The notes below the pieces were generated by a model. That model searched no databases. It was not told where the DNA came from and was given only the letters and a program-made list of their open reading frames with translations. From positions 35,254,380-35,318,379 of the forward strand of contig CM046303.1 of NCBI GenBank assembly GCA_025267735.1: a stretch of DNA of 64,000 nt, written 5' to 3'. Positions within the stretch are counted from its first letter, which is position 1. Each line of letters opens with the position of its first letter. This stretch comes from Mactra quadrangularis. Its lineage: Eukaryota > Mollusca > Bivalvia > Venerida > Mactridae. A program made the position numbers and the translations under genes. Shown piece by piece: positions 1 through 11,679 of the stretch.

Positions 1-2487
1 ATCAAAATTCCATGTATCAATGATTTTGGAAGGTACTGTATATCTTTAAGAACATTTCAATCAGTATTCATTTTCCGTGGTGCTTTTCACAAAAAAAATC
101 TAATGATAAAAGTCATCGTACGTCAAAAGCAAGAACAATCAATAATAATGTCATGTTTTGGCCGACCGATTCCAAATGTTATTAAATTATGTAGAATATT
201 GTATACTTTTTGGATGTCATATCATGGTAGGCCTAATGTTTATTATGCATCTAATTTTGAACTTCAAAATTATTAATTGGATTTGCGATAACTTTTTTCA
301 TAAGAGTTTTTGTGAAAAGGAGCACACTTCATTCGTACACTGTACATCTCACATGAAAGTTGAACACGCCTACTTTTCGCCAAAATAACAATTTTTTCAT
401 ATCAAGTCAAAGTCAAAGTCAAAATATTTTATTGGCATAAACAATATGTTCATCGCAAAACTGATATGAATTGTCTCTTATTGGCTTCCAATATGCAAAT
501 TTAGTGGATTCAAAAAATGAAGTCAAACAATAATTAAACAACTCAATACAGTGGATATTCAATATGGCCGCCAAAAATAACTTACGTAACATTAGCGCTG
601 AGTTGAAATATGAAGTCAAAAATAAATCATCAAACCAAATGTTGGATAATTCAAAATGACCGTCGAAAAAAATATTATAAAACCTTTCATGCAATTTAAA
701 AACATACTCTTGTTAATAGAAACTTCGTAGAAAACAAAATGAACTACTATTACTAAGACGTGATATTGCGTAAATATATTTTCAAAATGCATAGTTGCGT
801 ATACATTTGAAAGCTAAAGTAGTGGCCCAGTGGTATGATTAGAGTTTTAAGACCGAGAAGGCCTTCGTTTGAACTTCACTAGGGATACGCATGATAGCTT
901 GATTGACATATGGATTTTCGATTGTTTTATTTCACTTTGGTGTTAGTGAATATTTGCATGGTATAATTATTTAGCATCTTAGGGTAGCTTATTAGTGGGT
1001 TTAAATTTCCCCAGGAAATTCGATAGATACCCGTGGCTAAATGATCATTATGGGTGATAGCTGTATTCGATGTTATCATGCAAGCATTTAAGCAACAATA
1101 TAGACTGTTAAGTCTTATGTTTTAAAGCAAAATTGTGGAGTGTTGTTTTTTTCGGGATGTAATTTAAAGCAGTGATTACTTGGCATGGAACGAGTTTCAT
1201 CTTTAATATAGCGTATCAGATTTCTTAGTGCAGTCCATTTACTTTCCCTATTTCTACTCTGTTTCATGCTATAAATAGTTTGTGATAAGACCGTTTGTGT
1301 ACAAAAACGACTTTGTTTAAAATATGAATGCACCAAGCTCTTCACAAAAAGTAAATGGTTTAACAGTCAACAATTGCTTACATATATTCAATGTATGGTA
1401 TTCTCCATTTATCCAATAAAACAATATTTAGCATTTGTTCCATTTTCTTTAAGACTAACAAGTAATTTTGATTACTGCTCCATTTATGATTTAATAATAA
1501 TTTCTTGTTTCCCCTCTCAATCATAGACTAGCCCTTAAAACTAATGCAGTCTACATAAATTAGTTGGTGTCAGGTTGCTCGGGACAACTACATTTTAGTT
1601 CAGCCTTCTATAGTAACGTGAGTAATCAAATATAACCTTAAAACAGACCAAAACTTTACAATTTTACAAAAAAATAAAAAAAACAACGTAATTAAAGAAG
1701 AAAGTTTAAACTTTTTAGCATCATTTGCACAAAATTGATATCTTAAACAATAAAAAGATATGGCCGTTTAAAGAATTTTCCCCCATACTTTTCTATTGAA
1801 AGTCGAGCATCGATTTGAGATCATGTATGGGCCTAAAAGTTGGACATGGAGCTTCTAAAAGGACCTGGTCGGGCAACCAATTTCATTTCCTAATTTCGTA
1901 GAGTGCTAGCTAATGATCGAATATCTTTGCATCATATCATTTGGCTAAATTTACAATGCTTAAACCAATGCAGAATGTTCCATAATTAAAAAAGACCGTT
2001 GCTTATGTGACAAGACAGTGAAAGAAAAGTAAAGGCAAAGAATCATTGAAGTGGACAATTAATTTCTTGAGAAGTGGTTAAAACATTTACAGCCAAACCA
2101 AACAAAAAAAATACAAAAATAAATCTAACATTTGAATCTAACACTATGCAATAACAGATCATAAAAAATTTGCTAAAATTTTAACTTGTAACTCATGAGA
2201 ATGTATATACAAGGGCAGATAGAAAAGTAGCTGGAAAGGTCGCATAACTTTTTTATTTATGCACAAATCGCAATGAACTTTTCAACACTGGCACTTTCGG
2301 GAATGGTGTATGGTCCGACAGAAAAAAGGTGAAAATACTTATGCGTAACCTACGGTCTCTATGACAACGAAATTAATGTATAATACATACATGTATAGAA
2401 ATATTACACCATAATCAAGGGTGGCAGAAAACACAAGGTATATTTTCTACAAAAACAATACTGCAGGAACTTATACGCTATTTCCCG
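1..2487. other. AT-rich non-coding stretch
   Basis: No exon-like frame with family motifs was seen. A very degenerate tRNA-like SINE head may lie at about 820-900 (GGCCCAGTGGTATGATTAG). The ORFs at 158-388, 419-694 and 1115-1345 show no recognisable domain. Confidence 0.4.
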
Positions 2488-2645
2488 TGGGCCCATATTC
2501 ACTATCGCTTTTTGAGTCTAAAACTGAGTACATGTAGTTTTAGACTTTAGACTCAGACTCTGACTCAAAAGTAGAAAAAACGGTATTCACAAAAAAATTG
2601 AGTCTTGAGTCTGAGTCTAAAATCAGAGTTCGAGTCATGAATTCC
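2488..2645. repeat. Hairpin-rich GAGTCTAAAAC element
   Basis: Repeated GAGTCTAAAA and TTTTAGACT motifs in both orientations form several possible stems. The left border GGGCCCATATTCAC resembles the end of the MITE at 19928. It may be a fragment of that family. Confidence 0.45.
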
Positions 2646-2655
2646 ATGTAGGCCA

Positions 2656-3519
2656 TGAAGTTAGCTTTCTATTAAATATTCAAAAGTTTATTCGTTGAAT
2701 AAACGGCTATTTATAGTAAATTTATATGTAGATGTCAATTCACATTTAAATCTATTCTGTAGTCAATTATTCAATGCTGAACAAACAGCTATCATTTAAG
2801 AAGTTTATTCAGAAATCTATTCGTTCATAACATACGCTCGTAGCTTTGCGTTAAGAAGTGTATTCAGAAGTCTTTTCGCGGAAATATAGCTATACATTTT
2901 GAATGTTCAGGAAATGTAATCGCGAAGTCGTAAATAGACAGCTATCTTATCAAAAGTATATTTAGAAGTCTATTCGCAAAATATAGCTATGCATTCAAAA
3001 TAGCATTCCACAGGACTATTCGTAAAGTGACGAATAGACAGCTTTATATTCAGAAGTCTGTTTACATGTAAATTCTCAAAAACATAACTGTGCTTTAAGA
3101 ATGTTCCAGAAGTATTTTCGTGAATTGCACTTAGACAGATATCTATTTAAAAGCTGTTTATTTGTCACTTTATGAACTGACCTTGCGGACATTCCAAATG
3201 CATACATACGTTTTCGCGAATTAACTTCTAAACACACCTTTGAGTTGACAGCTATCTATTCATCACTTCACGAATAAACTTCTCAATATATTTATGAATT
3301 TATTACTAAATAATTCCTAACATACTTTTGAATAGACTTCTGAATGGACAGCTACCTATTTGGCATTATATTTTTTTATAAGTAGACTTCCGAATAGATT
3401 TCTAAATGCATTAATATGTGTTCAATATATGCGGATAGACTTCTAAATATATTCTCTTTAAACAGGAGTATGTTCGGCGAAGAAACTTTTGAATAGCTAA
3501 CAGACGATAGCTAACTTCA
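2656..3519. mobile_element. Foldback element with long imperfect inverted arms
   Basis: The left end (2656: TGAAGTTAGCT, then ATTCAAAAGTTTATTCG) matches the inverted right end (TGAAGTTAGCT, then ATTCAAAAGTTTCTTCG, ending 3519). Internally the left half repeats AGAAGTCTATTCG and GACAGCTATC blocks, and the right half carries CGAATAGACTTCT in the opposite sense. The whole 864 bp could fold on itself. No coding sequence is present. Confidence 0.75.
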
Positions 3520-3862
3520 CTCCAAACATTTGTAGGGTACTATACTATATATACTTATGTGAAAAACATAAAACTTAACAATATTGACAAATTGCTAATA
3601 TCTTACAAGTGTAAAGATATTTATGGATGGCACTGTATATAGTGTCCATGTACTCGGTGCAAGACCTTGTCTACTGCAAATGGTCGAACCAGGCATATCA
3701 GGCAGATCGATCTATCACATTATATACACACTGGCGTCCCAAAGTTTCTTCACAAACTTATTTTGTCATGTTTTACTTTATTTGTTATTGAAAAAAATAG
3801 TGAAAACTCATTATCATTCATATCTTAGTGTATACTTATAAATTATATGAAAGAACATAATT
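3520..3862. other. Spacer between two elements
   Basis: No recognised repeat. The ORF at 3623-3841 ends in a hydrophobic stretch but has no homology that I recognise. Confidence 0.35.
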
Positions 3863-4221
3863 AGTGACTATAGTCAGTTATCTTTCCCTGATAAAACTGA
3901 AGCAATTCAATTGGTAAGTAGGTCCTTACAGTTGGAATTCTCGGATTTTATCTTGAAGTCCTATGTAAAGATAACAAAATATTGCATCTAATATCTGTCT
4001 TGTTAATTAAGATATTACAAGAAGTGATTAAATTTAGATAGTTCTTTACCCTAAAAATACTTGAGTTGAATTTCAAACAAATTAAATGATTTACAAAAAA
4101 GTTATTTAAGATTAATTTTGGCAAATTGACATTAAAAAGTAAGGGTAAAATCCGAGTAATCCAACTAATAGGACCTACCTAATTGAAGTGTATACAAGGG
4201 GAAATAACTGACTAAAGTCCC
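3863..4221. mobile_element. Palindromic MITE family P, copy 1
   Basis: The ends read GACTATAGTCAGTTATCTTT and, inverted, GGGACTTTAGTCAGTTATTT. The interior contains GGTAAGTAGGTCCTTACAG, TAATATCTGTCTTGTTAAT and TCCAACTAATAGGACCTACC, which are themselves partly inverted to each other. Related copies lie at 5895-6256 and 38176-38610. Confidence 0.8.
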
Positions 4222-4372
4222 GTATTGACGGTCTAAGATAAACTGTATATTACTTGTGAATCTCAAAACAACACGTAAAGTAGATCTTATACATATATTC
4301 ATTAAAATTAAAATTTAACTTTTGTAAAGAAACGTTTTGGTCCCAGTGTGATTGGTACATATGTTCCAGTTT

Positions 4373-4402
4373 TTGGAACGATGTCCTAAGACATCGTTCC
4401 AA
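4373..4402. repeat. Perfect 30-bp palindrome
   Basis: TTGGAACGATGTC followed by CTAA and GACATCGTTCCAA: 13-bp arms on a short centre. It stands alone. The surrounding 4222-4790 holds nothing else that I recognise. Confidence 0.7.
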
Positions 4403-4794
4403 TGGTAACAAGAAAGTATAAGATTACTCTTTTCACGCTTCAACAATTTTCAACATAGACAAAGAGGCGTAGTTCAAGCGTGAAACTCATTAACATCTCA
4501 TTTAAATGTAATACAACGCTGGCTTGTGTTGTCGTTCTTGAAACTCTTCAGGAAAAGGGAGGTTACTCTCAGGACATACAAATTTTGCAATGGAGACGGG
4601 ACAACTCAACCCGTAGACAACTCAAACCGTGACAACTGCAATGATTACTTGTTGGAGTAAAAAGGGCCTACGATGTTTTTGACAATGCCTGTTGTATGCG
4701 TAGCATAATTACATCATTCGATTTGGTAGTTTTTGGGAGCACCGTTCTGTGCATATCTAAAACAAACACGACGTCAACGTTACAAATAAGGCGT

Positions 4795-5070
4795 TGGCTA
4801 GAGTTACGGTACCGTAACTCTAGACCCAGGTTCTAGAGTTACGGAAGTTCCGTAACTGCAGACAACCCTGCCAGGGTTGGCTAGGGTTACGGAAGTCAAA
4901 TAACATGCGTACATTGTATGTTTCCACTTTTAAACGTAGAAAAACTTGTTTAAATTCATTATTACTCGAAATAAACAAATATTTACTGACGTGACTTATC
5001 CAATTGTTATTACACGCGCCATTTTGGATATGACTAATACACTTACCGGATGTTTAATATACGGCGATAT
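4795..5070 (+). repeat. Dispersed repeat R1, copy 1, with palindromic head
   Basis: The head is a palindrome, CTAGAGTTACGGTACCGTAA... (about 4799-4824), followed by GGGTTACGGAAGTCAAATAA. The body (to ACCGGATGTTTAATATACGG near 5065) is matched in inverted orientation at 60867-61080, next to the ATPAF2 promoter. The same CTAGTTACGGTACC head appears at 63190. Confidence 0.7.
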
Positions 5071-5894
5071 GACGTTGTCGTCTTCAAAGTGTCACATTAA
5101 AGATTTTAAGTTACAGAGTTTGATCATAATTTGGAATGAATATGTATAATTTTGTACGGAATTTTAAGCAAATATTTATAGGAAATACACGATTCTTAGA
5201 GTAATTTTAATTGTGAATAAATTGCAAGTGCAAAACGTTAATTTGACTTAAATTTCGTGAACAAAAATGGTAATGTAGCTTGATGCAAAAGAGCTTAGTA
5301 CTTGGGGGAAATCCTTAAATGATTTGTTTGAAAGTCGTTGTTTTTGTGAAAAAAAATTCAGCTTGTCATTCCACACCAAATCTTTAAAATGTTAACGAAA
5401 ATATTAACGATCTCGTTAAAAAATACCCATTGATAACCAAAAATGAGAAGTTGTCAGCTCCTTGTGGTTAAAGAAAATAGTCCAGAATAATATTTGGTTT
5501 GGTGAGATCGCTGCTGTACATGACCCTAAAATGTGTTGATGAAAATTAATTCTTTGACTGGTTTGTTTTGTTTGATAAAGTAAGATAAACCTTGCCATGA
5601 GCAAACCACTTGAGAAGTCTAGTGCTATCCTTTTGTTAAATTCCGTTAATTGATACTTAATACATTATTTTATAGATAATGTACATAATTATATATTCTT
5701 TAATCAAAAAATAAGTTCAGGACATCGTTCTTCCAGCACTCCAGTGCTTTGATTAATGTATATTATGCTAAGTATTGGTAAAATTAAAAACCAAATCAAA
5801 CATTTACGAAAGTGTAAAGGTAATTATAGATGGCACTACATAGACTATCTATATTTTATATACATTTATAAGGGACTTTAGCATAACTGCAATA
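5071..5894. other. AT-rich spacer
   Basis: No exon or repeat recognised. The minus-strand ORF 5416-5604 has no known motif. Confidence 0.35.
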
Positions 5895-6256
5895 AGGGAT
5901 ATTAGTCAGTTATTTCCCCTTGTATACTCTTCAAATAGATAGGCCCAATCAGTTGGATTACTCAGAATTTTTACCTTTACTTTCCAATGTCAATTTGCCA
6001 CAATTAATCCGAAATAACTTTTTTGTAAATCATTTAATTTGTTTGAAATCAAGCTTAGTATTGTTAAGGTAAAGAACTATCTAAATTTTATTATTTCTGT
6101 TAATATCTTAGCAAACAAGAAAGATATTAGATGAAATATTTATTTACCATTACATTGGACTTCAAGGTAAAATCCAAGGATTCCAACTGATAGGACCTAC
6201 TTACCAAATGGATTGTTTCAGATTTTATCAAGGAAAGATAACTGACAAAAGTCCCT
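5895..6256. mobile_element. Palindromic MITE family P, copy 2
   Basis: It begins AGGGATATTAGTCAGTTATT and ends GATAACTGACAAAAGTCCCT, in inverted orientation to copy 1. The interior CCAACTGATAGGACCTACTT is shared with the family. Confidence 0.8.
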
Positions 6257-6317
6257 CATTATCATTATTTTATTTAATGAGAACCAACTGCTGAATATTC
6301 TCTTACTTAATTCAATT

Positions 6318-6540
6318 TTGTCGGCATCGTGGCGCAGTGGTGTTATGCTCATCATTGAATCTGGGGAACCAGGTTAGATACCCAGACGTAGTAACTCAAC
6401 ATATTCATGAAATATTGGCAAAAGGCAAAACCCTAAACTTAATACTGCACTGAAAGAGGCTGATTCGTCATTGTGCAGAGTCAATAATGTTCACACTTTG
6501 TGTCAGGCGTGTCGCAGGACCGTGTATAACATACATTTGT
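6318..6540 (+). mobile_element. tRNA-derived SINE, degenerate
   Basis: GGCATCGTGGCGCAGTGGTG resembles a tRNA A box and CCAGGTTAGATACCC a B box, at tRNA-like spacing. A second, more decayed version follows at 6869-7025 in the duplicated block. Confidence 0.55.
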
Positions 6541-7030
6541 CACATTGTTAATTAACCGTCTTAATTCAACACAGAATAAAGTATAAACAATTGAAAGTTA
6601 AACATACCATTATAAGTCTTCAGTTATTTTATCTATACATTACACATACATGGTTCAGACGAATCCTTAAAAAATGAGACAAAAACGGATAAAAACTCAT
6701 TGATTTACAATTTACCTCGTGCATATTAACTCATACATTGTGTTCATTGCAGCAGTTACAATATATAGCCAGTTTTAGGCACACAGATAAGCCATTGGCT
6801 GACAACTGCAATTAACTTGTTTTTATTTTATAAGAGTCAAATGCTAAATGTTCTCTCAATTCGATTTTGTCGGCGTTGTGGCGCAAGGGTGGCTTGCTAA
6901 ACTTCAAGTACGGCGATCCAGGATCTATCTAGAAGATAGTGTTGGCTTCTTATGGCAAATTTAGTGAGGAACGTGTCCATAATAATTGCCAGGCGCGTCG
7001 CATTCCGAATATAACATACATAAGTAAAAA

Positions 7031-7305
7031 GGGGCGTATCTAGAATTTTTTTCTAGGAGGGGCCAAACTTTTTCTATGGGGGGGGGGTCCAAACTTTCGA
7101 ATACCAACCACACATTATGCAGAATATTGCAACATGTTAATAATAAAAACTACGTTACCATTAGCTTTATGTTAAGCACTGAGAAAAATTGCTTCATGCT
7201 ACTTAAAAATTACTTGCTGTCAATAAAACACTAATAGACAGGTACATTTTGGGAAATCCGGGGGGGTCCGGCCCCATTGACCACCCCCCTGCTAGATCCG
7301 CCTAT
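7031..7305. mobile_element. GGGGCGGATCTAG-type MITE
   Basis: The ends GGGGCGTATCTAGA and (inverted) ATAGGCGGATCTAG are imperfect inverted repeats with long G runs next to each. Interior AAATTGCTTCATGCTACTTA recurs inverted at about 29530. The copy at 29441-29957 belongs to the same family. Confidence 0.65.
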
Positions 7306-7470
7306 GGTAAACATTATTAATAAACGGTTAATTAAACTCACCTTAAGATGACTGCAGTTATTTTATAAATACATAAAATGCACATGGTTTAGACGACTCC
7401 TGAAAAAAATAAGACAAATACGGCTAAAACTTATTGACTAACAATTTGTTTATACATGTTGACACTTATA

Positions 7471-7819
7471 TAATTGAATATTGTATTCGTAGCAATCATA
7501 CATTACAATGAAAGTAAATACAGGTATTGGATAAAGGTGAAAAACCCAAAGAATACCTGTTTGTTTGGCTAAATTCCAATCAAACGTTTGAGAACTACTT
7601 TTCAGACAGTTACAATGATGACTGGGACAAACAGACAACTCTATATAGATTGGTACATGTACGTTTGTTGTTAAGAGAATGATTTGAGTAAATATTGCCG
7701 TGGTAGTGAAAGATGAGGCAAACCTAAAACTGTTTCAGCATTTTTATAGAAACAATAATAGAACGAACTGCTAAAATGACTTCAGAACAAGTATATTGGT
7801 TTAAAAAAGTCATTATTTT
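7471..7819. other. Spacer
   Basis: Nothing recognised. The ORF 7450-7638 minus has no known motif. Confidence 0.3.
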
Positions 7820-8174
7820 GGAATATTTTTAGAATACTTGTTTGAAAGAGTAGAGAATAGTTTTGTTTCACTGAGAAACATAGCTGAAACATAATATTTG
7901 CTTGAGAGAAAGTACCTCTATTTAAAGAGTACATTTATTTGAATGTTTATACTTGTTTTTAAAAGTATATTTGTATGGAAGAATGAACTTGTTTTCAAAG
8001 ACTTTATTAAAAGAGTATATTTGTAAATATAGCGTATATTTTGTTTGAAAAGTACATTTGTTTTCAACAAATGTGATGAAAGAGTTATTTGTTAAAGAAA
8101 AATGAACTTGTTTTCAAAGACTTTGTTAAAAGAGTATATTTGTATAAAAGAATAAATTTTGTTTAACAAAGGTG
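7820..8174. repeat. Degenerate left part of the 33-bp minisatellite
   Basis: Diverged units of the pattern AAAGAGTATATTTGTATGGAAGAATGAACTTG, continuing beyond the transposon at 8177-9338. They are more diverged than the units after 9340. Confidence 0.65.
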
Positions 8175-8176
8175 TA

Positions 8177-9338
8177 CAGTGGATCTTGTGTTAAGCGACC
8201 ATCCAAGGGAGAGACAAAAAGTGGTCGTTTAAGACAATGGTCTCTTAAGACAAATGTTGATTACCGACGTTGAAACCGTCCTGACATTCTAAAATTCGTC
8301 ATTTTCGTACACCATTAATCTGTCAACGGGACGATTTTGACTGATGGATTTTCATTCAAATGTCGTCAAATACATACAAATAATGGGATTATAGATTTTC
8401 TTTCTTCTTAACATCCTAAATTCAGGTTCAAATTGCAATTATTTATTTAATTAAGTAAAACTGCGAAACAGTCCTTTTTGTTTACGTACATGTTAAAATC
8501 CGGGCATTTTCCGGAATTTTCGCCATTATAACAATCAATATATTTAGGTCATCAGAGTAAAGGCTGTTACATTTGAAACAGTGAAATTTAAACAATTAAT
8601 GATAATTAGTAGTGATAATCGTCAACACACACGCTACTTCTTTGTTCTAACAAGCGCTGCAATATTCATGCGTAAAATGTTGGCATTGTTAAAATTGAAA
8701 GTAGAACGTGACGCTATTTTCGGAAAACGTGTTTATAATGTCCTCAATATTGACCTTTCTTTGTTTAAATAAACAAATTGTTTCTGTGTTCGTATTTTTA
8801 AATAAATATTATTTTACACGTTCTATGCACATATAAAAAGTAAAAAATAAGCAGTCTCTAGAATTTTTTTTGGAAAATGATTACTCTCTACGGTGATAGA
8901 ACGGTCAGAACGGATGTTTTAATTGACCCCGCTATGGGACTAATTGTTCAATGTGTATTACGTAATTACATTATAATTGGGTAGTATTAGTGTCACTTTG
9001 TTGATTGTTCCCACTACCCCCTTATCTTACAGTATTTATGTCTGTTAATTATTGATTTTTAGAGCCTGACATACGAGTTTAGGTGATAGACATTGAGGCG
9101 ACGTATATTTCTGATTACCGATTTTTAACGATTTTTGCCAAATTAGATTTATTTGACCCGGTCGTTTAACACAAATAAGTCAGTCAGTTTTGACCAAAAT
9201 GAGCGGTCGCTGGTCGCGTTAGACAAAAGTCGCTTAAGACAAAGATTTAAATAGTAAAATTGGTTGGTGGGAACTCAGAGTGGCCGCTTAGTGCAAACGG
9301 TCGTTTAGGAGACGTGGTCGCTTATGCAAGATTTACTG
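8177..9338. mobile_element. pogo/Tc1-like non-autonomous element inserted in a minisatellite
   Basis: The left end CAGTGGATCTTGTGTTAAGC and the right end, read inverted as CAGTAAATCTTGCATAAGCG, are imperfect terminal inverted repeats. TA flanks both ends (8175-8176 and 9339-9340). The 1162-bp interior has repeated subterminal GGTCG..TTA..GACAA motifs near both ends. It holds no recognisable transposase; a 63-codon ORF at 8581-8772 is not informative. The same minisatellite flanks both sides, so the insertion postdates the array. Confidence 0.8.
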
Positions 9339-9340
9339 TA

Positions 9341-11440
9341 CTTGTTTTTAAGAGTTAATTTGTATGAAAGGGTGTATTGTTTTTAAGAGAGCATTTGTTT
9401 GGAAGAGTGTACATATTTTTAAGGTACACTTGTTTGGAAGAGTGAACAAGTTTGTAAGATAACATTTTGCTAGGAAGAGTTTATTTGTTTTTAAGAGAAC
9501 ATTTGTTAGGAAAAATTGTACATGGTTTTGAGAGTACATTTTTGTTTGGAACAGTGGGCTTGTTTTTAAGAGCAAATCTTGTTTGGAACAGTGTACACAC
9601 TTTAAGAGTACATCTTGTCGGAGGAGTGTACACGTTTTAAGAGTACATCTTGTCGGAGGAGTGTACACGTTTTAAGAGTACATTTAGTTTGGAGGAGTGT
9701 ACACGTTTTAAGAGTACATCTTGTCGGAGGAGTGTACATGTTTAAGAGATTATTTGTTGGGAAGAGTGTACACACTTAAAGAGTACATCTTGTCGGAGGA
9801 GTGAACACGTTTTAAGAGTACATTTGTCGGAGGAGTGTACACGTTTTAAGAGTACATTTGTCGGAGGAGTGTACACGTTTTAAGAGTACAATTGTCGGAA
9901 GAGTGTACACGCAATCTCTAATACAGAGTTGTCGATCCTTACAGTGATCAACATCTCTGTAAACGTCGCGGGTTTTACAAGATTCTTGTAAAATAGTAAT
10001 ATTATTTAGATTTTGTATCGAAAGCGCAAGTCGTCTTTTATATATATTATCTTAAAGTTTTACGTGAAATAGAATTTTATTATAAGCGAAATCCTTTTTT
10101 TGAAGAGTAATATTTACAAGAACTATTTTTTTCTTGTGAAACGTCTTCCTATTCTGAGTAATTTGGCTTTTTTATTCATCCGCTAAAAATGTCAACAATA
10201 GGTGATATTGCTAAAAATTATGACAAAAAAATAGTGCTAAGGAACTGTCAACGACAAGCCTTTAAACATTACAAGACAAGAAAGGTGATCTGTTAGTTAG
10301 TTTGTCTGTTGCGTATGGAAAAAATTCAAAAGTTGTCACATGACCGTTTTAAACGATCACGTGTTTGGGACTACTTTCGAGACGTTAACAGAGATAGAGA
10401 TCACTGTAAGGATCGACAACTCTGTATGAGAGATTGGTGTACACGTTTTAAGAGTACATTTGTTGGGAAGAGTGTACACGTTTTAAGAGTACATTTGTTG
10501 GGAAGAGTGTACATGTTCTAAGAGTACATTTGTTGGAAAGAGTGTACACGTTTAAGGGTACAAATTGTTTGGAGGATCGACATGATTAAGAGTACAATTT
10601 GTTTTTAAAAGTATATTTATTTTTGGAAGAATTTGATGACAGAGTATATTTGTAATAAAAGAATAAATTTTCTTTAACAGGATGTACTTGTTTTAAGAGT
10701 TTATTTGTATGAAAGAGTGTCTTTAAAGAGTACTGTACTTGTTTTTAAAGTACATTCGTTTGGAAGAGTGAACAAGTTTGTAAAACAACAGTTTGCTGGG
10801 AAGAGTTTACTTAATTTTAAGAGTACATTTGTTTGGAAAGAGTGTACATGTTTTTGAGAGTACATTTTTGTTTGTAATAGTGGGCTTGTTTTAAAGAGCA
10901 AATCTTGTTTGGAAGAGTGTATGTGTTTCAGAAAACATTTCATAGGAATAATGTACTTGTTTTTTAAGAGTACATTTGTTTGGAACAGTGTACACGTTTT
11001 AAGAGTACATCTTAATTGGAGGAGTGTACATGTTTAAAAGAGCATTTCACAGGAAGGGTGTTCTTGTTTTTAAGAGTACATTTGTTTGAAAGAGTGTACA
11101 CGTTATAAAAGTACATCTTAATTGGAGGAGTGTACATTTATAAAAGAACATTTCATAGGAAGGATATTCTTGTTTTTTAAGATAAGATTTGTTTGAAAGA
11201 GTGTACACGTTTTAAGAGTACATCTTGTTTGGAGGAGTGTGCATGATTGAGAGAACATTTTTTTGGAAAAGTGTCAAGTTTTAAAAGTACATCTTGTTTG
11301 GAGGAGTGTACACGATTAAGAGTACATTTGTTTGAAAGATTGTAGTTGTTTTTCAGAGAACATTCGTTTGAAAGAATGTGCTTGTTTCCAAAGAGTATAT
11401 TTGTGTAAAAGAATGTACTTGTAGTCAGAAAAAGCAAACG
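9341..11440. repeat. Minisatellite with units of about 30-36 bp
   Basis: Dozens of units of the type TTTAAGAGTACAT + TTGTTTGGAGGAGTGTACACG. The most homogeneous stretch is 9600-9905 and 10440-10560. It is interrupted by a Mutator-like element at 9912-10436. Open frames on the minus strand (9348-9668, 10701-10943, 11177-11449) are repeat read-through and I do not call them genes. Confidence 0.9.
9912..10436. mobile_element. Mutator-like (MULE) non-autonomous element, 525 bp
   Basis: Terminal inverted repeats of 49 bp at 9912-9960 and 10388-10436 match with a few mismatches and share GAGTTGTCGATCCTTACAG. The flanking 9-mers GTGTACACG (9903-9911 and 10437-10445) are identical, giving a 9-bp target duplication. 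The duplication is also a motif of the host minisatellite, so this site alone is weak evidence; the same family at 38431 has an independent 9-bp duplication. No transposase is encoded. Confidence 0.85.
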
Positions 11441-11679
11441 TTCTTTCAATAGCTACAATAAATGTATTACAGAAGTTCGTATGTACAATGTATTAGGTGT
11501 ATCAAGATGATATTAATAATCCTATTTTCAAAACGTATGCTGTAAATTGATTTTCTAATGTTTAGAAGTATTTTCATTCAGGGCATGTGTATTGTGAGCG
11601 GAATAAGATGAAACAAATAAATTATTTTAAACAAAAATAACATAGTTCTTGAAAATAAAGAAAAACAATAATAATAATG

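Larger units (their letters stand above)
6257..7470. repeat. Diverged tandem duplication of about 590 bp carrying SINE heads
   Basis: Two successive blocks (about 6257-6800 and 6801-7470) share in order: TTTTGTCGGC, GTGGCGCA, CGCGTCGCA, AACATACAT, CAGTTATTTTAT, ACATGGTTTAGACGA and CTTATTGACTAACAATTTG. The second block has an extra 275-bp element at 7031-7305, so that insertion is younger than the duplication. Confidence 0.65.

Noticed and set aside
9348..9668. Minus-strand repetitive Cys-containing protein in the minisatellite
   Set aside because: Periodic translation of 33-bp units, interrupted and frame-shifted in neighbouring units.
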